In this document: positions 8,211-18,213 of the stretch, one piece after another
Numbering within the stretch: the first letter of the stretch is position 1
How the letters are laid out: every line of letters starts with the position of its first letter
Assembly (NCBI RefSeq): GCF_003862485.1
Contig: NZ_RRCM01000001.1
Coordinates: 1,882,938-1,938,376, forward strand
From: Lachnoanaerobaculum orale
GTDB lineage: Bacteria > Bacillota > Clostridia > Lachnospirales > Lachnospiraceae
Direction of reading: 5' to 3'
DNA: 55,439 bases
Program-made: the position numbers and the translations under genes
Notes under the pieces: model-generated
The model's input: only the letters and a program-made list of their open reading frames with translations
Databases searched by the model: none
What the model was told of the DNA's origin: nothing

Positions 8211-9418
8211 TATATAAATTCTTTTGCCAATCTTAACAAACTTGACTTTTCATTGTTAAGCGGATTTTCTATCACTTTCTTTAAAAGAAATTCCAAAACC
8301 TCACCGATTTTGGGGCCTTTTGAGATACCGATGTCCATCAAATCCTTGCCTGTAATATCAAGCATACTGATTTCATATGCGTGGTTCTCCTTCAGTATCA
8401 GACTGTATCCGTTCTCTATAGTATCTATTTTATCAAGAATATCTTTATTCTTTTTATCAGTCTTTAAAATTTCAATATAGTCATAAAAAAGATCCGGTCC
8501 TATCCTGTGCAGCGACCATCTGATATCTTCATCCGAACTTGGCAGCGGATTTTTCAACTCTTTTACAAGCAAATATGTATTATTCCTTGTAGCATTGTCC
8601 GACTTAAGTTCAAAAAGTATCTTCTTTACAGCTTCCGTATTTTCAATATTCTCCAAAAATACAGCCCAGTACATATGTTTCTTATTGGAAAACTTTCTTG
8701 GATAAAAATCATATATACTTTCATCAAGCTTTGCAAACTCTTTTCCGATATATCTGTAGAGTCCGCTTGTATAAACCATTTTGATATTTTGTGCAAAATC
8801 TCCGCAAAGTGACTTGTTGAGCTCCACAAAGATTCTCTCTTTGCTGACATTTGATAAAAGTTTCGCTTTTTCTTTTATGGCCGCAAATGTATCGTCATCT
8901 ATTTTAAACCCGAGCTGCGCTGCAAATCTGACTGCACGAAGCATTCTCAGTGCGTCTTCGTCAAATCTCTTTTTTGCATCACCTACAGCCCTTATGATAC
9001 CGTTTTGCAAATCTTTTCTGCCGTCAAATAAGTCTACAATACCTTTATTATGTGAATACGCCATCGCATTTATGGTAAAGTCTCGCCTGCACAAATCCTC
9101 CGAAAGGTTTTTACTGAACGATACACTGTCAGGATGCCTGCCGTCGGAATAATTACCGTCTATTCTGTATGTGGTAAGCTCATATCCCACACCGTCCATA
9201 AGTACCGTTACAGTACCGTGTGCAATGCCCGTATCAAATGTCTTTTTAAAGATTTTCTTCATATCGACAGGAAGCGCATCTGTAGTGATATCCCAATCTT
9301 TAGGGGTCTTTTTTAGGAGGCTGTCTCTTACACAACCTCCCACCGCAAAGCCCTCAAAGCCATGCTCCTCCAGACTTCCTATGATATTTTCAACATTCTT
9401 AGGTAAATCAATTATCAT
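8210..9418 (-). CDS. cca: CCA tRNA nucleotidyltransferase
   Basis: This 402-aa enzyme adds or repairs the 3' CCA end of tRNAs. It shows the class II motifs: GGCVRDSLL, the metal-binding DWDITTDA, and RRDFTINAMAY followed by DLFDGRKDL. A helical tRNA-binding C-terminal half follows. The start at 9418 is 2 nt after the proS stop. This suggests coupled translation; there is no good independent ribosome site (AAGG directly touches the ATG). It is the last gene of the long minus-strand run. Confidence 0.93.
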   Translation of the reverse strand: MIIDLPKNVENIIGSLEEHGFEGFAVGGCVRDSLLKKTPKDWDITTDALPVDMKKIFKKTFDTGIAHGTVTVLMDGVGYELTTYRIDGNYSDGRHPDSVSFSKNLSEDLCRRDFTINAMAYSHNKGIVDLFDGRKDLQNGIIRAVGDAKKRFDEDALRMLRAVRFAAQLGFKIDDDTFAAIKEKAKLLSNVSKERIFVELNKSLCGDFAQNIKMVYTSGLYRYIGKEFAKLDESIYDFYPRKFSNKKHMYWAVFLENIENTEAVKKILFELKSDNATRNNTYLLVKELKNPLPSSDEDIRWSLHRIGPDLFYDYIEILKTDKKNKDILDKIDTIENGYSLILKENHAYEISMLDITGKDLMDIGISKGPKIGEVLEFLLKKVIENPLNNEKSSLLRLAKEFI

Positions 9419-9420
9419 CC

Positions 9421-10860
9421 TTAATATGCTTTTCCCCAATATACCATCTTCTTTGCCTTCTTGCCGCAGCAAACACATACATCGCTTATCTGCTCCTGTG
9501 CCTCAGGCATACATCTTGAGGTGGCACCTGCCACTTCCTTAATCTTATCCTCACAGGCTCTGTCACCGCACCACATAGCCTTTATAAATCCCGGCTTATT
9601 GTCTGCAATATCCTTGAACTCTTCCATAGTTCTTGCTTCATAGGTATGTGCGTCTCTATGTGCAAGTGCGGTCTCATACATATTTGTCTGAATATTTTCA
9701 AGGCATTCCTTAGCGTCACTTTCCACATTGTCAAGTGAAACAAAGCTCTTCTCTCCTGTATCTCTTCTGACAAATACGCATTGGTTGTTCTCGATATCCT
9801 TAGGTCCGATTTCAATTCTTAAAGGAATACCTCTCATCTCGGACTCTGCAAACTTAAATCCCGGACTCTTCTCACTGTCATCAAGCTTTACTCTTATACC
9901 TGCCGCCTTCAATCTGTCATAAAGAGCGTTTGCCGCATCAAGTACGCCTTCTTTATGTGCCGCTACAGGTATAATATTTACCTGCACAGGTGCAATATGA
10001 GGAGGCAACTTAAGTCCTGAATTGTCACCATGTACCATGATTACGGCACCTATTATTCTGGTGGTCATACCGAATGATGTCTCAAATACAGGCTTAATCT
10101 GATTGTCCTTGTCTGTAAATGTTACATTAAAAGCCTTTGCAAAGCCGTCACCGAAGTAGTGGCTTGTACCTGACTGCAATGCCTTACCGTCATGCATCAG
10201 CGCTTCTATTGTATAAGTAGCTTCAGCACCTGCAAACTTTTCCTTATCTGTCTTTATACCTCTTATAACAGGTATTGCAAGGTCTTTTTCAAAGAAGTCC
10301 GCATATACTTCAAGCATCTGTACGGTTCTGTCATGTGCTTCTTTTGCGGTAGCGTGAACGGTATGTCCTTCCTGCCATAAGAACTCTCTGGAACGAAGGA
10401 AAGGTCTTGTAGTCTTTTCCCATCTTACTACGGAGCACCACTGGTTCAAAAGTTGCGGAAGATCTCTGTAACTTTTTACAACTCTGGAGTAGTAGTCACA
10501 AAACAGAGTCTCTGAAGTAGGTCTGACACAGAGTCTTTCGTCAAGCTTCTCCATTCCGCCATATGTTACCCAAGCCACCTCAGGTGCAAATCCTTCCACA
10601 TGGTCGGCCTCTTTTTGCAATAAACTCTCAGGGATAAACATAGGCAGGTAGCAGTTTTCAATGCCTGTCTCTTTAAATCTTCTGTCTATCTCGTTTTTCA
10701 TATTCTCCCATATAGCATATCCGGCAGGTCTTATTACAAGGCAACCCTTTACACTGGTATAGTCCACCAACTCCGCCTTAAGTACAATATCCGTATACCA
10801 CTGGGCAAAATCGACGTCCATGGAAGTAATCTCTTCTACAAGCTTCTTTTCCTTAGCCAT
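9421..10860 (-). CDS. proS: Prolyl-tRNA synthetase, short eukaryote/archaeal-type
   Basis: The 479-aa class II synthetase charges tRNA-Pro. Its length, the absence of the editing domain inserted in the 570-aa bacterial form, and the C-terminal zinc-type region ([12 protein letters not shown]..., [19 protein letters not shown]) place it in the eukaryote/archaeal-type (ProS type 3) group that occurs in many Firmicutes. Class II motif 2 is seen in RPTSETLF and [21 protein letters not shown]. It follows the 51-aa protein gene by 6 nt and precedes cca by 2 nt. No T-box leader is visible in front of it. Confidence 0.95.
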   Translation of the reverse strand: MAKEKKLVEEITSMDVDFAQWYTDIVLKAELVDYTSVKGCLVIRPAGYAIWENMKNEIDRRFKETGIENCYLPMFIPESLLQKEADHVEGFAPEVAWVTYGGMEKLDERLCVRPTSETLFCDYYSRVVKSYRDLPQLLNQWCSVVRWEKTTRPFLRSREFLWQEGHTVHATAKEAHDRTVQMLEVYADFFEKDLAIPVIRGIKTDKEKFAGAEATYTIEALMHDGKALQSGTSHYFGDGFAKAFNVTFTDKDNQIKPVFETSFGMTTRIIGAVIMVHGDNSGLKLPPHIAPVQVNIIPVAAHKEGVLDAANALYDRLKAAGIRVKLDDSEKSPGFKFAESEMRGIPLRIEIGPKDIENNQCVFVRRDTGEKSFVSLDNVESDAKECLENIQTNMYETALAHRDAHTYEARTMEEFKDIADNKPGFIKAMWCGDRACEDKIKEVAGATSRCMPEAQEQISDVCVCCGKKAKKMVYWGKAY

Positions 10861-10866
10861 TTTTAT

Positions 10867-11022
10867 TTAATCCTCAATATCTTCCTTAATTTCTTTTTTC
10901 TTTCTGATTACAAGATCAGATTCGGCGTCATCAATCCTTCTCTTTAGATAAAAGTAAATAATGATGCCTACAATGAATAATATAACAATCAATGCAATCT
11001 CAATTATGTTTCTTATTAACAT
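10867..11022 (-). CDS. 51-aa single-pass membrane protein
   Basis: A previously easy-to-miss small gene reads MLIRNIIEIALIVILFIV..., with one hydrophobic helix (about residues 5-25) followed by a charged tail ending KKKEIKEDIED. GAGGGG lies 4 nt before the ATG. Its start overlaps the end of the surface-protein gene by 23 nt and its stop is 6 nt before proS, so it fills the operon exactly. The function is unknown; position suggests a partner of the surface protein or the LytTR regulator. Confidence 0.75.
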   Translation of the reverse strand: MLIRNIIEIALIVILFIVGIIIYFYLKRRIDDAESDLVIRKKKEIKEDIED

Positions 11023-12031
11023 TGCCCCTCGATTTTTCTCTTCTCTTCTTATTTATCCATTTGAATGCATCTATCATAGGCAAAAGCACAATTGCAATCC
11101 ACCATGTATATGCACCTGCAGCCAAGATTGTAACACCGTCATATCCGTTAAAGCTTCTTGAAGCCTTAGTACTTTCAGTTTGAACCGGTGTGGTATCAAC
11201 CTTTTTTCCCACTACTTTTGTATTATTCTCATCTTGTTTTTGTGCGACCCTTGTCTCATCGGCGGCAGCACTTTCAGTCACCTTTGACTCATCTGTTTTT
11301 TCCGATGTATCAACTTTTGAATCGGGAGCTTTTGTCTCCGTGTTTTCACTTTCCTTTTGTGATACCGTATTTTCGGCTCTTCTTTCACTTATCTTACTCT
11401 TTCCGGTGTTACCTTCAGAGTTCTTTTCTATCTTTTTATTGTCGGCATCACTGAGAGTATTCACAGTACTGACTACAGACTGTTGTGTTGACGCTTTACT
11501 TTCCGACGGCAGTGTTTTATCACTCAAAGTTTTAGCATCACCGTTATTATTTGCTGATTCAACATTCCTTTTTTTCTTTGAACTGCCGTGATGTTTATTA
11601 TTTTCAAACTTTGTGGAATTATCCGTAGGCCTTGACGGCTGTGATTCCTCCGGTAATGACGGTCCGGGCTGTGAAGGCTCAGGTTGTGGCGGTACTACAG
11701 GTAAAACCGGCGTCGGCATAAGTCTTTGAATACTTTCAAACTCAACATGAAAAACTCCGTCATCAGATGTGTATCCTCTTTTTCTCAGTCCGTCTTCAGT
11801 ATATGTAGGTTCCTTTACAATCACCCACTCGCCATGTGTATCGTCTGCTGTCCTGGGTATCTCATTACCGCCTGTTGTATTATCATGTGCAGCGTTGCTG
11901 CCTGTATGTACATCCGCTCCGACATAATAGTTATTAGTTCCAAGCGGTGACGCATCGGCAATTACACCGTTTATCGCTATAAACGCCGTTGCAAGAGCCA
12001 ACGCCCCCATCGCTTTATATTGTTTTTTCAT
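11000..12031 (-). CDS. Secreted, membrane-anchored surface protein of unknown function
   Basis: The 343-aa protein has a signal peptide (MKKQYKAMGALALATAFIA...). A short domain with GEWVIVKEPTYTEDGLRKRGYT follows at residues 68-87. It resembles the Trp/Thr-Gly repeat found in many clostridial surface proteins, but without its usual cysteines. After that come a proline-rich stretch (about 107-130) and a long polar Ser/Thr/Lys/Glu-rich spacer (130-290). The end is a hydrophobic C-terminal helix before KWINKKRREKSR. No LPxTG motif is present, so it is likely held by the C-terminal helix. It starts 4 nt after the LytTR regulator gene. The function is not recognisable. Confidence 0.7.
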   Translation of the reverse strand: MKKQYKAMGALALATAFIAINGVIADASPLGTNNYYVGADVHTGSNAAHDNTTGGNEIPRTADDTHGEWVIVKEPTYTEDGLRKRGYTSDDGVFHVEFESIQRLMPTPVLPVVPPQPEPSQPGPSLPEESQPSRPTDNSTKFENNKHHGSSKKKRNVESANNNGDAKTLSDKTLPSESKASTQQSVVSTVNTLSDADNKKIEKNSEGNTGKSKISERRAENTVSQKESENTETKAPDSKVDTSEKTDESKVTESAAADETRVAQKQDENNTKVVGKKVDTTPVQTESTKASRSFNGYDGVTILAAGAYTWWIAIVLLPMIDAFKWINKKRREKSRGNVNKKHN

Positions 12032-12035
12032 TCTA

Positions 12036-12749
12036 TCACCCTACTGCATTTTCTTTCATTGCCTCTTTCAATCCGCCGTAATACTTTCTTCCAACCGGAA
12101 TCTCCTTGTGATCTATCAGTGTAAGTCCGTCATAAGCGAATGTCTTTATATACTGCAATGCTACTAAAAATGATCTGTGCACTCGTATAAAACCTTTTGT
12201 AAACAACAAGTTCTCCAGCTTTCCTATGGTGGAAATAAACTCAAAACTTTTGCTTCCATAGTACACGGTTATTATTTTTCCTCTAACTTCAAAATATTTT
12301 ATATCGTTGATTGCGATATTCCTATACTCACCTATACCTGTAAAGAGCATATACTCTTTTGACTTTTCGGATGCCGTCTCAAAAACATCCTTTATTATCT
12401 TTACAGTCTTGGTGCTTTCAGTCTCACCCTTCACAATATAATTAAAAGCTCTTACATCAAATGCTCTCAATATATGTTCCTTTGAGACTGTAGTAAACAC
12501 TATTTCGCCGATATATCCTTTAGAACGAAGTTTTGATGCTGCCTCCATACCGTCAGGTCCCGGCATATTTATATCCAAAAACATAACATCAATAAGTTCC
12601 AACTTATCTTCCAGTTCAAACAGCATCTGCTTGGCGGTTTCAAAAACCTCAAACTCCGCATCATAGCCTTCAGACTTTGATATATGTGTGGCGATTTCTA
12701 ACAAATTGTTTCGTTCTATTGGATTATCATCACATATCACTACTCTCAT
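12036..12749 (-). CDS. LytTR-family response regulator without a kinase
   Basis: The 237-aa regulator has an N-terminal receiver domain (VVICDDNPIERNN, phospho-acceptor Asp in MFLDINMPGPDG) and a C-terminal LytTR DNA-binding domain (about 130-230, GFIRVHRSFLVALQYI). LytTR regulators usually control bacteriocin, biofilm or peptide-signalling genes with a paired kinase. No kinase is encoded anywhere in this window. It sits 18 nt after prs and 4 nt before the surface-protein gene, which makes that gene its most likely linked function. Confidence 0.9.
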   Translation of the reverse strand: MRVVICDDNPIERNNLLEIATHISKSEGYDAEFEVFETAKQMLFELEDKLELIDVMFLDINMPGPDGMEAASKLRSKGYIGEIVFTTVSKEHILRAFDVRAFNYIVKGETESTKTVKIIKDVFETASEKSKEYMLFTGIGEYRNIAINDIKYFEVRGKIITVYYGSKSFEFISTIGKLENLLFTKGFIRVHRSFLVALQYIKTFAYDGLTLIDHKEIPVGRKYYGGLKEAMKENAVG

Positions 12750-12767
12750 AATCCAAAACCTTATATC

Positions 12768-13940
12768 TTATTTATTTTTTACCTTTTCCAAGAAGTTGTT
12801 GATTCTGTTTGTAGGTGTCAACAGGCCGCTTATAGTGGAATCATGGTTCAGATTGTCAATAATAAGCGCTACATACTTGCTCATCTCAATACTGTGATAA
12901 TAAGGTCTGCTCAAAAGGTCCGGTGACTGATATACCAGGTTGGTTGTAAATATACCGTCTATAATACCGTCCTCATAGTACTGGTCAAATCTTGCAAATC
13001 CGTTTGTAAAGAGTCCGAATGTGGCACATACAAAAACTCTTCTTGCTTTTCTCTTTTTGAGTTCCTTTGCCACTTCCTGTACGCTCTCTCCTGATGATAT
13101 CATATCGTCAATTATTACAAGGTCCTTGCCCTCTACATCTGCACCCAAAAACTCATGTGCGATAATCGGATTTCTGCCGTCTACAACCTTGGTGTAGTCT
13201 CTTCTCTTATAGAACATACCCACATCCAGCTTAAGCATATTTGCAAAGTAGATGGCTCTTCTCATACCGCCCTCATCAGGTGAAATAATCATCATATGTT
13301 CTGAATCCACCTGAAGGTCAGGGAAATTTTTTAAAAGTCCCTTTGTATACTGATATATAGGCTGAACGGTCTCAAATCCCTTAAGAGGAATTGCATTTTG
13401 TACTCTCGGGTCGTGTGCATCAAATGTTATGATGTTTTCTACGCCCATATTTGTCAGCTCCTGCAGTGCCAATGCACAGTCAAGTGATTCTCTGCCTGTC
13501 TTTTTATGCTGACGACTTTCATATAAGAAAGGCATTATTACATTTATTCTTCTTGCCTTTCCGGCTATTGCCGCAATGATTCTCTTCAAATCCTGAAAAT
13601 GGTCGTCAGGTGACATATGATTTATCCTTCCTGAAAGTGAGTATGTCATAGAATAATTACATACATCTACAAGCAAATATAAATCGTCGCCTCTTACAGA
13701 CTCCTCAATAGTTCCCTTCGCCTCACCCGAGCCGAATCTTGATATGCTTGATTTTATAATATAGTTGTCCTTTTCGTACTCAGAGAATAAAAGTGTACCC
13801 TTATGCTCACTTTTTCTCTCCTTACGCCATTCAACCAGGTAATTATTTACTTTTTTTGTGAACTCCTCCATACCCTTAAGCGGTATAAGCCCAAGCGGAC
13901 CTACAGGAACAGTATCTATTTTTTTATCTTCGTATAGCAT
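12768..13940 (-). CDS. prs: Ribose-phosphate pyrophosphokinase, long form
   Basis: The enzyme makes PRPP from ribose 5-phosphate and ATP, feeding purine, pyrimidine, histidine, tryptophan and NAD synthesis. Motifs include the catalytic FDAHDPRVQN and the PRPP loop VIIDDMISSGES. At 390 aa it is longer than the roughly 315-aa standard form; an N-terminal extension of about 70 residues is typical of the Lachnospiraceae type. The ATG at 13940 is preferred over 13973 because GGAGG stands 6 nt upstream. It lies in the same run as the pur and pyr genes that use PRPP. Confidence 0.92.
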   Translation of the reverse strand: MLYEDKKIDTVPVGPLGLIPLKGMEEFTKKVNNYLVEWRKERKSEHKGTLLFSEYEKDNYIIKSSISRFGSGEAKGTIEESVRGDDLYLLVDVCNYSMTYSLSGRINHMSPDDHFQDLKRIIAAIAGKARRINVIMPFLYESRQHKKTGRESLDCALALQELTNMGVENIITFDAHDPRVQNAIPLKGFETVQPIYQYTKGLLKNFPDLQVDSEHMMIISPDEGGMRRAIYFANMLKLDVGMFYKRRDYTKVVDGRNPIIAHEFLGADVEGKDLVIIDDMISSGESVQEVAKELKKRKARRVFVCATFGLFTNGFARFDQYYEDGIIDGIFTTNLVYQSPDLLSRPYYHSIEMSKYVALIIDNLNHDSTISGLLTPTNRINNFLEKVKNK

Positions 13941-13950
13941 TTTTCCTCCA

Positions 13951-14976
13951 TCATAACCTTGCTCTAATATCATTTCCGTACAACCTGATATAGATGAAAC
14001 TTTTCCTTATACGGGATGTAACTCTCTCACTATAGGTGTCTCTCATCTTGTCAAGACTTAAGTTTGTCGATATTATAGTAGATTTTTCGGTGTTAATCCT
14101 ACGGTTTATTATATGGAAAAATTCACTGGTTGTAAAGTGATTGAAAAGTTCCGAGCCCAAATCGTCAATTATCAGCATATCACATTCATAAACTTCCTTT
14201 ACAAGCAGCAAATACTTCTGTTCTTCACTTTTTTCTATATTTACCTTTACCAAGGTCTCAAACAGCTCTTTGGCACTCAGATAAATAACCGAATAGTATC
14301 TGTCAAGCAGTACTTTTGCTATGCAGTTACTCAGATAAGTCTTTCCGACTCCCGTACTTCCGCTAAATACAATACTTCTTCTGTCATTTTCACCCTGTTT
14401 GTTTGAAAATACTTCATTCTTTGTTCTGTCAGCGTTAAAATATTTATCCGTAAACGCTTCACAGAATTTTTTTACTCCGTCCATATACTTGGCATTTGTA
14501 ATATTTTGTGAAGGCAAAAGATACTTATCATCGTAGTACTTAAACGAAAAGTTGTCGAAATTTTCTTTACTCACTATATGTTCCAAGTTCGATTGCGCAT
14601 ATAAAAGCTTTCTTATCTTTGCCTGCAGGCAGTGACATTTCTTACCCTCTATATAGCCCGTATCCTTACAGTCGTTGCAATCGTACTCCATCTCCATATA
14701 GTCTACAGGGAAACCGGCTTCTTTTAAAAGTATCTCTTTTCTTTTTTTAATATCATCAATATCTTTTTTAAGATTGATACTTGAAAAACCTCCGGACTTT
14801 AAGCTTTCTTTATACCTTGATACCGCAAGGCTGCCGGTTGAAGAATTGAGTTCTTTCATCTTGGGTATCTTTTCATATACCTCCTCTATTCTTCTGACCT
14901 GTGCAGCCCTGTTGTTTGCTCTTATGTTTTCATATTCTCTCATTATTGCATTATATGAGGAATTGTCTATAGCCAT
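13951..14976 (-). CDS. DnaC/DnaI-like helicase loader ATPase
   Basis: The 341-aa AAA+ protein has an N-terminal region with a cysteine cluster (CNDCKDTG, KKCHCLQAK at about residues 95-115), then Walker A GSTGVGKTYL and Walker B CDMLIIDDLGSE and ends with a sensor region ISTNLSLDKM. Such proteins load the replicative helicase at origins and restart sites. It follows the DnaD-like gene by 20 nt, the usual dnaD-dnaI type pairing in Firmicutes, which supports a replication-initiation role. Confidence 0.88.
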   Translation of the reverse strand: MAIDNSSYNAIMREYENIRANNRAAQVRRIEEVYEKIPKMKELNSSTGSLAVSRYKESLKSGGFSSINLKKDIDDIKKRKEILLKEAGFPVDYMEMEYDCNDCKDTGYIEGKKCHCLQAKIRKLLYAQSNLEHIVSKENFDNFSFKYYDDKYLLPSQNITNAKYMDGVKKFCEAFTDKYFNADRTKNEVFSNKQGENDRRSIVFSGSTGVGKTYLSNCIAKVLLDRYYSVIYLSAKELFETLVKVNIEKSEEQKYLLLVKEVYECDMLIIDDLGSELFNHFTTSEFFHIINRRINTEKSTIISTNLSLDKMRDTYSERVTSRIRKSFIYIRLYGNDIRARL

Positions 14977-14996
14977 ATATCTCCTTTACGCCTACA

Positions 14997-16208
14997 CTAC
15001 AGCTTGTTCAGCTCATTCATAAACTTATCCTGCATATCGGAGTCTATATTGTCATTTCTTTGTTCAAAGTTGTTGAACTTGGATGTGGAAGCTCCTCCTG
15101 CCGGTCTGTTTGTACTCTTTACTTTCTCGCCATGCTTCTCATCAAGTGCCTTTATATCGGCAAGTGTGCGAACATTCTCCTTATACCATCTGGTAAGTAT
15201 ACCGTCCGCATAGGTAAAGCTCTGTGAGGAAGTATTAAGTACGGTTCTGCTGATAGCTTCCACCACTATTTCAGGGCTGAAGCAGTACTCATCAAACCAC
15301 TTCTTTACAAACCTTGACTCTACAGGTGCCAAAACTCTGTCATAAATTCCGAACGCCTTAAGCACCGCTCTGTTCTCGTTATAGAACTTTACATTGTCCT
15401 CTTTGGCTTCCTCCACTGTGGTAATTCCCTTCTCGTGTAAAGAAAGTGCTATCTTTTCAATATAGCTGATATTCTTCTTTCCCTTTTGTACGGAAATCTC
15501 CGCTATATATTCCAAAAGATCCTTTGACATTCCGATAACATCATAAAGATAAGCAAGCTTCTCGGTATCTGTAGGTGTAAAGATCTTCTCCGTATATGTC
15601 TGTACACAAAAAACCAGCTCCTGAAAGTCCTCATCACTTCTTAACTTCGTCAAATCCACAAGACTTCTGTCAGGAAGCTTAGGAGGCTCAGGTTTAGGAG
15701 GTTCAGGCTTAGGTTCTTCTTTTTCTTCGACTCTTTCCTCTGTTTGTATCTCCTCTAAAGCCTCTGACTCATTCTTTGTTATGTCCGACTCACTTTCACC
15801 TTCCTGCGTACTTTCATCTGCCTCTTTATTTATCTGCCTTCTTTTATAGATTTCATTTGCGGCGTTTAAGATACGCCTTGCCTCTTCAAGTTCTTCTTTA
15901 GAAGGAAGGTTCTTTGTAAGAAGAATCTCTTCAAAGTCGTCTTCCTTGCCGAGCTTTGCGATATTTTCTTCCCTCTCAATCAGTATACCGATTTTACACC
16001 AATACGCTATCGCTCTTTCAACATCTTTTATGGTAAGTTCAAGGGCGTCAGCTATGATCTCGGGATTTATCAATCTGTCAGCATTTCTCAGCATAAAAAG
16101 ATACACTTTTATATAATCGCCGTTTGCCTTTAGCATATATTTATCTATAAATTCTGACGGCAAACTTACAATACTTGTTATGTCCGCCTTTAAAAAATCG
16201 TACTTCAT
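14997..16208 (-). CDS. DnaD-domain replication initiation protein
   Basis: The 403-aa protein has an N-terminal winged-helix region (LMLRNADRLINPEIIADAL), a linker that is Glu-rich and Pro-rich (about residues 130-180, PKPEPPKPEPPK) and C-terminal DnaD-like helical repeats with a conserved YxxxNVRTLADI segment near residue 345. DnaD recruits the helicase loader in Bacillus. Its position directly before the helicase-loader gene agrees with this. A DnaB-type paralogue is not in the window, so which of the DnaD/DnaB roles it fills is open. Confidence 0.85.
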   Translation of the reverse strand: MKYDFLKADITSIVSLPSEFIDKYMLKANGDYIKVYLFMLRNADRLINPEIIADALELTIKDVERAIAYWCKIGILIEREENIAKLGKEDDFEEILLTKNLPSKEELEEARRILNAANEIYKRRQINKEADESTQEGESESDITKNESEALEEIQTEERVEEKEEPKPEPPKPEPPKLPDRSLVDLTKLRSDEDFQELVFCVQTYTEKIFTPTDTEKLAYLYDVIGMSKDLLEYIAEISVQKGKKNISYIEKIALSLHEKGITTVEEAKEDNVKFYNENRAVLKAFGIYDRVLAPVESRFVKKWFDEYCFSPEIVVEAISRTVLNTSSQSFTYADGILTRWYKENVRTLADIKALDEKHGEKVKSTNRPAGGASTSKFNNFEQRNDNIDSDMQDKFMNELNKL

Positions 16209-16244
16209 AGCTCTCCCTTTGTTTTAAATCTATAACTTTATAAA

Positions 16245-17627
16245 TTATTTTCCAAGTAAAAACTCGCCCACTCTTAAGATATCTCCGGCACCCATGGTGA
16301 TAAGCAAATCACCCTTTTTAAGCTCCTCCAAAAGATAATTTTCTATCTCATCAAAAGTCTCAAAACTTGTAGCATTTCCGCCGAGTTCATTTATCCTCTT
16401 TGAGAGAAGATTTGAACTCATACCGAGATTGTCCGTCTCTCTGGCAGGATAAATCTTTGCGATTATTACCTCATCCACATTCTTTAATACATTTGCAAAG
16501 TCGTCAAAGAATGCCTTTGTTCTGGTATATGTATGCGGCTGGAATACCACAACAAGTCTGTCATGAGGATATCTCTTTGCAATATTCAATGTGGCCGATA
16601 TTTCACTTGGGTGATGTGCATAGTCGTCAACTATTGTGATTCCGTCAAGCTTTCCCTTGACCTCAAATCTTCTGTCCACACCCTTAAACTCCAAAAGTCC
16701 TTTTCTTATATCTTCGATACTTACTCCAAGTTCAAAGGCAACACAAATAGCCGCCAGGGCATTATATATATTGTGGTTTCCTCCTACACAAAGCTTTACA
16801 TCCTCATATGTTTCTTCTTTATGTACAAGGTCAAATGTAGGATATCCCAAAGCGTCGTATCTTATATTTGTTGCATAGCAGTCACTGTTTTCGGTTCCGT
16901 ATCTTACTACATTGCCCTCAAACCCATGTGTAATTTCTCTGTTGTTTTTAATCTTGTCATTTATTATTATACAACCCTCAGGACTTGTATTTTTTACGAA
17001 ATTCTTAAAAGAGTTCCTGATATCGTCCAAATCCTTAAAGAAATCGAGGTGATCCTCTTCTATATTTAATATAACACCTACTGTAGGATATAACTCAAGG
17101 AAACTGTTTGTATATTCACAGGCCTCCGTAACAAACGTGTCACCCTTACCTATATAAATATTTCCCTTTATCTTCTTTACAATGCCGCCTACAGAGATGG
17201 TAGGGTCAAGTTTTGTATCAAGTAATATATATGACAACATAGAGGTTGTGGTGGTCTTTCCATGTGTACCGCTTACTGCTATGCTCTCTTTAAACTTTGA
17301 CATTACATAGCCGAGAAGCTCTGCTCTGGTCATCATCTTTATATTCTTTTCTTTAGCCGCAATAAACTCAGGGTTGTCTTTATGTATGGCAGCCGTATAT
17401 ACAAACAAGTCTATATCATCGCCGATATTCTCTCTTTTTTGTCCTACTAATATTTTTACGCCTCTGTCTTCAAGATCCTTTGTCCTGTTGTTTGCCTTTG
17501 TATCGGAGCCGCTCACTTCAAAGCCCTTTTCCAATAGTACTCTTGCAAGTCCGCTCATACTTATACCGCCGATACCGCAAAAATATATATGCTTTATATC
17601 ATCAAATCTAATTTCTTTCAAAATCAT
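16245..17627 (-). CDS. murC: UDP-N-acetylmuramate--L-alanine ligase
   Basis: The 460-aa cytoplasmic Mur ligase attaches L-alanine to UDP-MurNAc, the first step of the peptidoglycan stem peptide. The N-terminal Rossmann region has FCGIGGISMSGLA, the ATP loop is GTHGKTTTTSM, and VDDYAHHPSE and QPHTYTRTKAF are the typical MurC motifs. No other mur genes flank it. It sits 36 nt before dnaD and 16 nt after the flavin reductase gene in the same run. Confidence 0.95.
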   Translation of the reverse strand: MILKEIRFDDIKHIYFCGIGGISMSGLARVLLEKGFEVSGSDTKANNRTKDLEDRGVKILVGQKRENIGDDIDLFVYTAAIHKDNPEFIAAKEKNIKMMTRAELLGYVMSKFKESIAVSGTHGKTTTTSMLSYILLDTKLDPTISVGGIVKKIKGNIYIGKGDTFVTEACEYTNSFLELYPTVGVILNIEEDHLDFFKDLDDIRNSFKNFVKNTSPEGCIIINDKIKNNREITHGFEGNVVRYGTENSDCYATNIRYDALGYPTFDLVHKEETYEDVKLCVGGNHNIYNALAAICVAFELGVSIEDIRKGLLEFKGVDRRFEVKGKLDGITIVDDYAHHPSEISATLNIAKRYPHDRLVVVFQPHTYTRTKAFFDDFANVLKNVDEVIIAKIYPARETDNLGMSSNLLSKRINELGGNATSFETFDEIENYLLEELKKGDLLITMGAGDILRVGEFLLGK

Positions 17628-17643
17628 GCCTCCCGGGTTTATC

Positions 17644-18213
17644 TTATTTTCTTGTTTTCTTCTTTTTCACACTGTAACCGAAAGTACCGAGTACCTTTGA
17701 CAGCCCTATGTATTCTCCATGATTATATACTACCATGTCGGCTTTTGTCAGGTCAAATTTGTTTTTTTCATCCATATATTTTCCGTCCACATTCACAGCA
17801 ACCACTTTTGCTATAAACATATGATGTGAACCGAGCTCCAAGATGTTTTCCACCTTACACTCTATACATACGGGACTTTCCTTAACAGACGGAGCAGCTA
17901 CCACTTTTGATGGCAACTGCTCTATCTTCATAACCTTCCATTTATCAATATCTCTACCTGATTTTACGCCACATTCATCTGCCGTCTTTGCCAACTTTTC
18001 ATTTGTGAGATTGATGACAAACTCACGTGACTTTTTTATTATATCATACGAATATCTGCTTGGTCTAAGAGAAATATACACCATAGGCGGATTTGTACAT
18101 ATGGTACCTGTCCAAGCCACTGTGACAATATCACTTCTTTCACCGTCGCCACAACTTACCATTACCACCGGCACCGGATACAACATATTTCCCGGTTTAA
18201 AATCAATTCTCAT
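17644..18213 (-). CDS. Flavin reductase family protein
   Basis: The 189-aa protein has the flavin reductase-like split-barrel fold, with YPVPVVMVSCGDGERSDIVT near the start and the MVYISLRPSRYSYD and EFVINLTNE motifs typical of FMN-binding members. It probably binds FMN and reduces it or an attached substrate; the physiological partner is unknown. The ATG at 18213 is preferred to 18336 because the family starts here and the upstream stretch is just the other frame of the shikimate kinase tail. It overlaps that gene by 11 nt. Confidence 0.85.
   Translation of the reverse strand: MRIDFKPGNMLYPVPVVMVSCGDGERSDIVTVAWTGTICTNPPMVYISLRPSRYSYDIIKKSREFVINLTNEKLAKTADECGVKSGRDIDKWKVMKIEQLPSKVVAAPSVKESPVCIECKVENILELGSHHMFIAKVVAVNVDGKYMDEKNKFDLTKADMVVYNHGEYIGLSKVLGTFGYSVKKKKTRK

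Noticed and set aside
10861-11040. T-box leader for proS
   Set aside because: The region is filled by a 51-aa coding sequence and the end of the surface-protein gene; no T-box sequence is seen.
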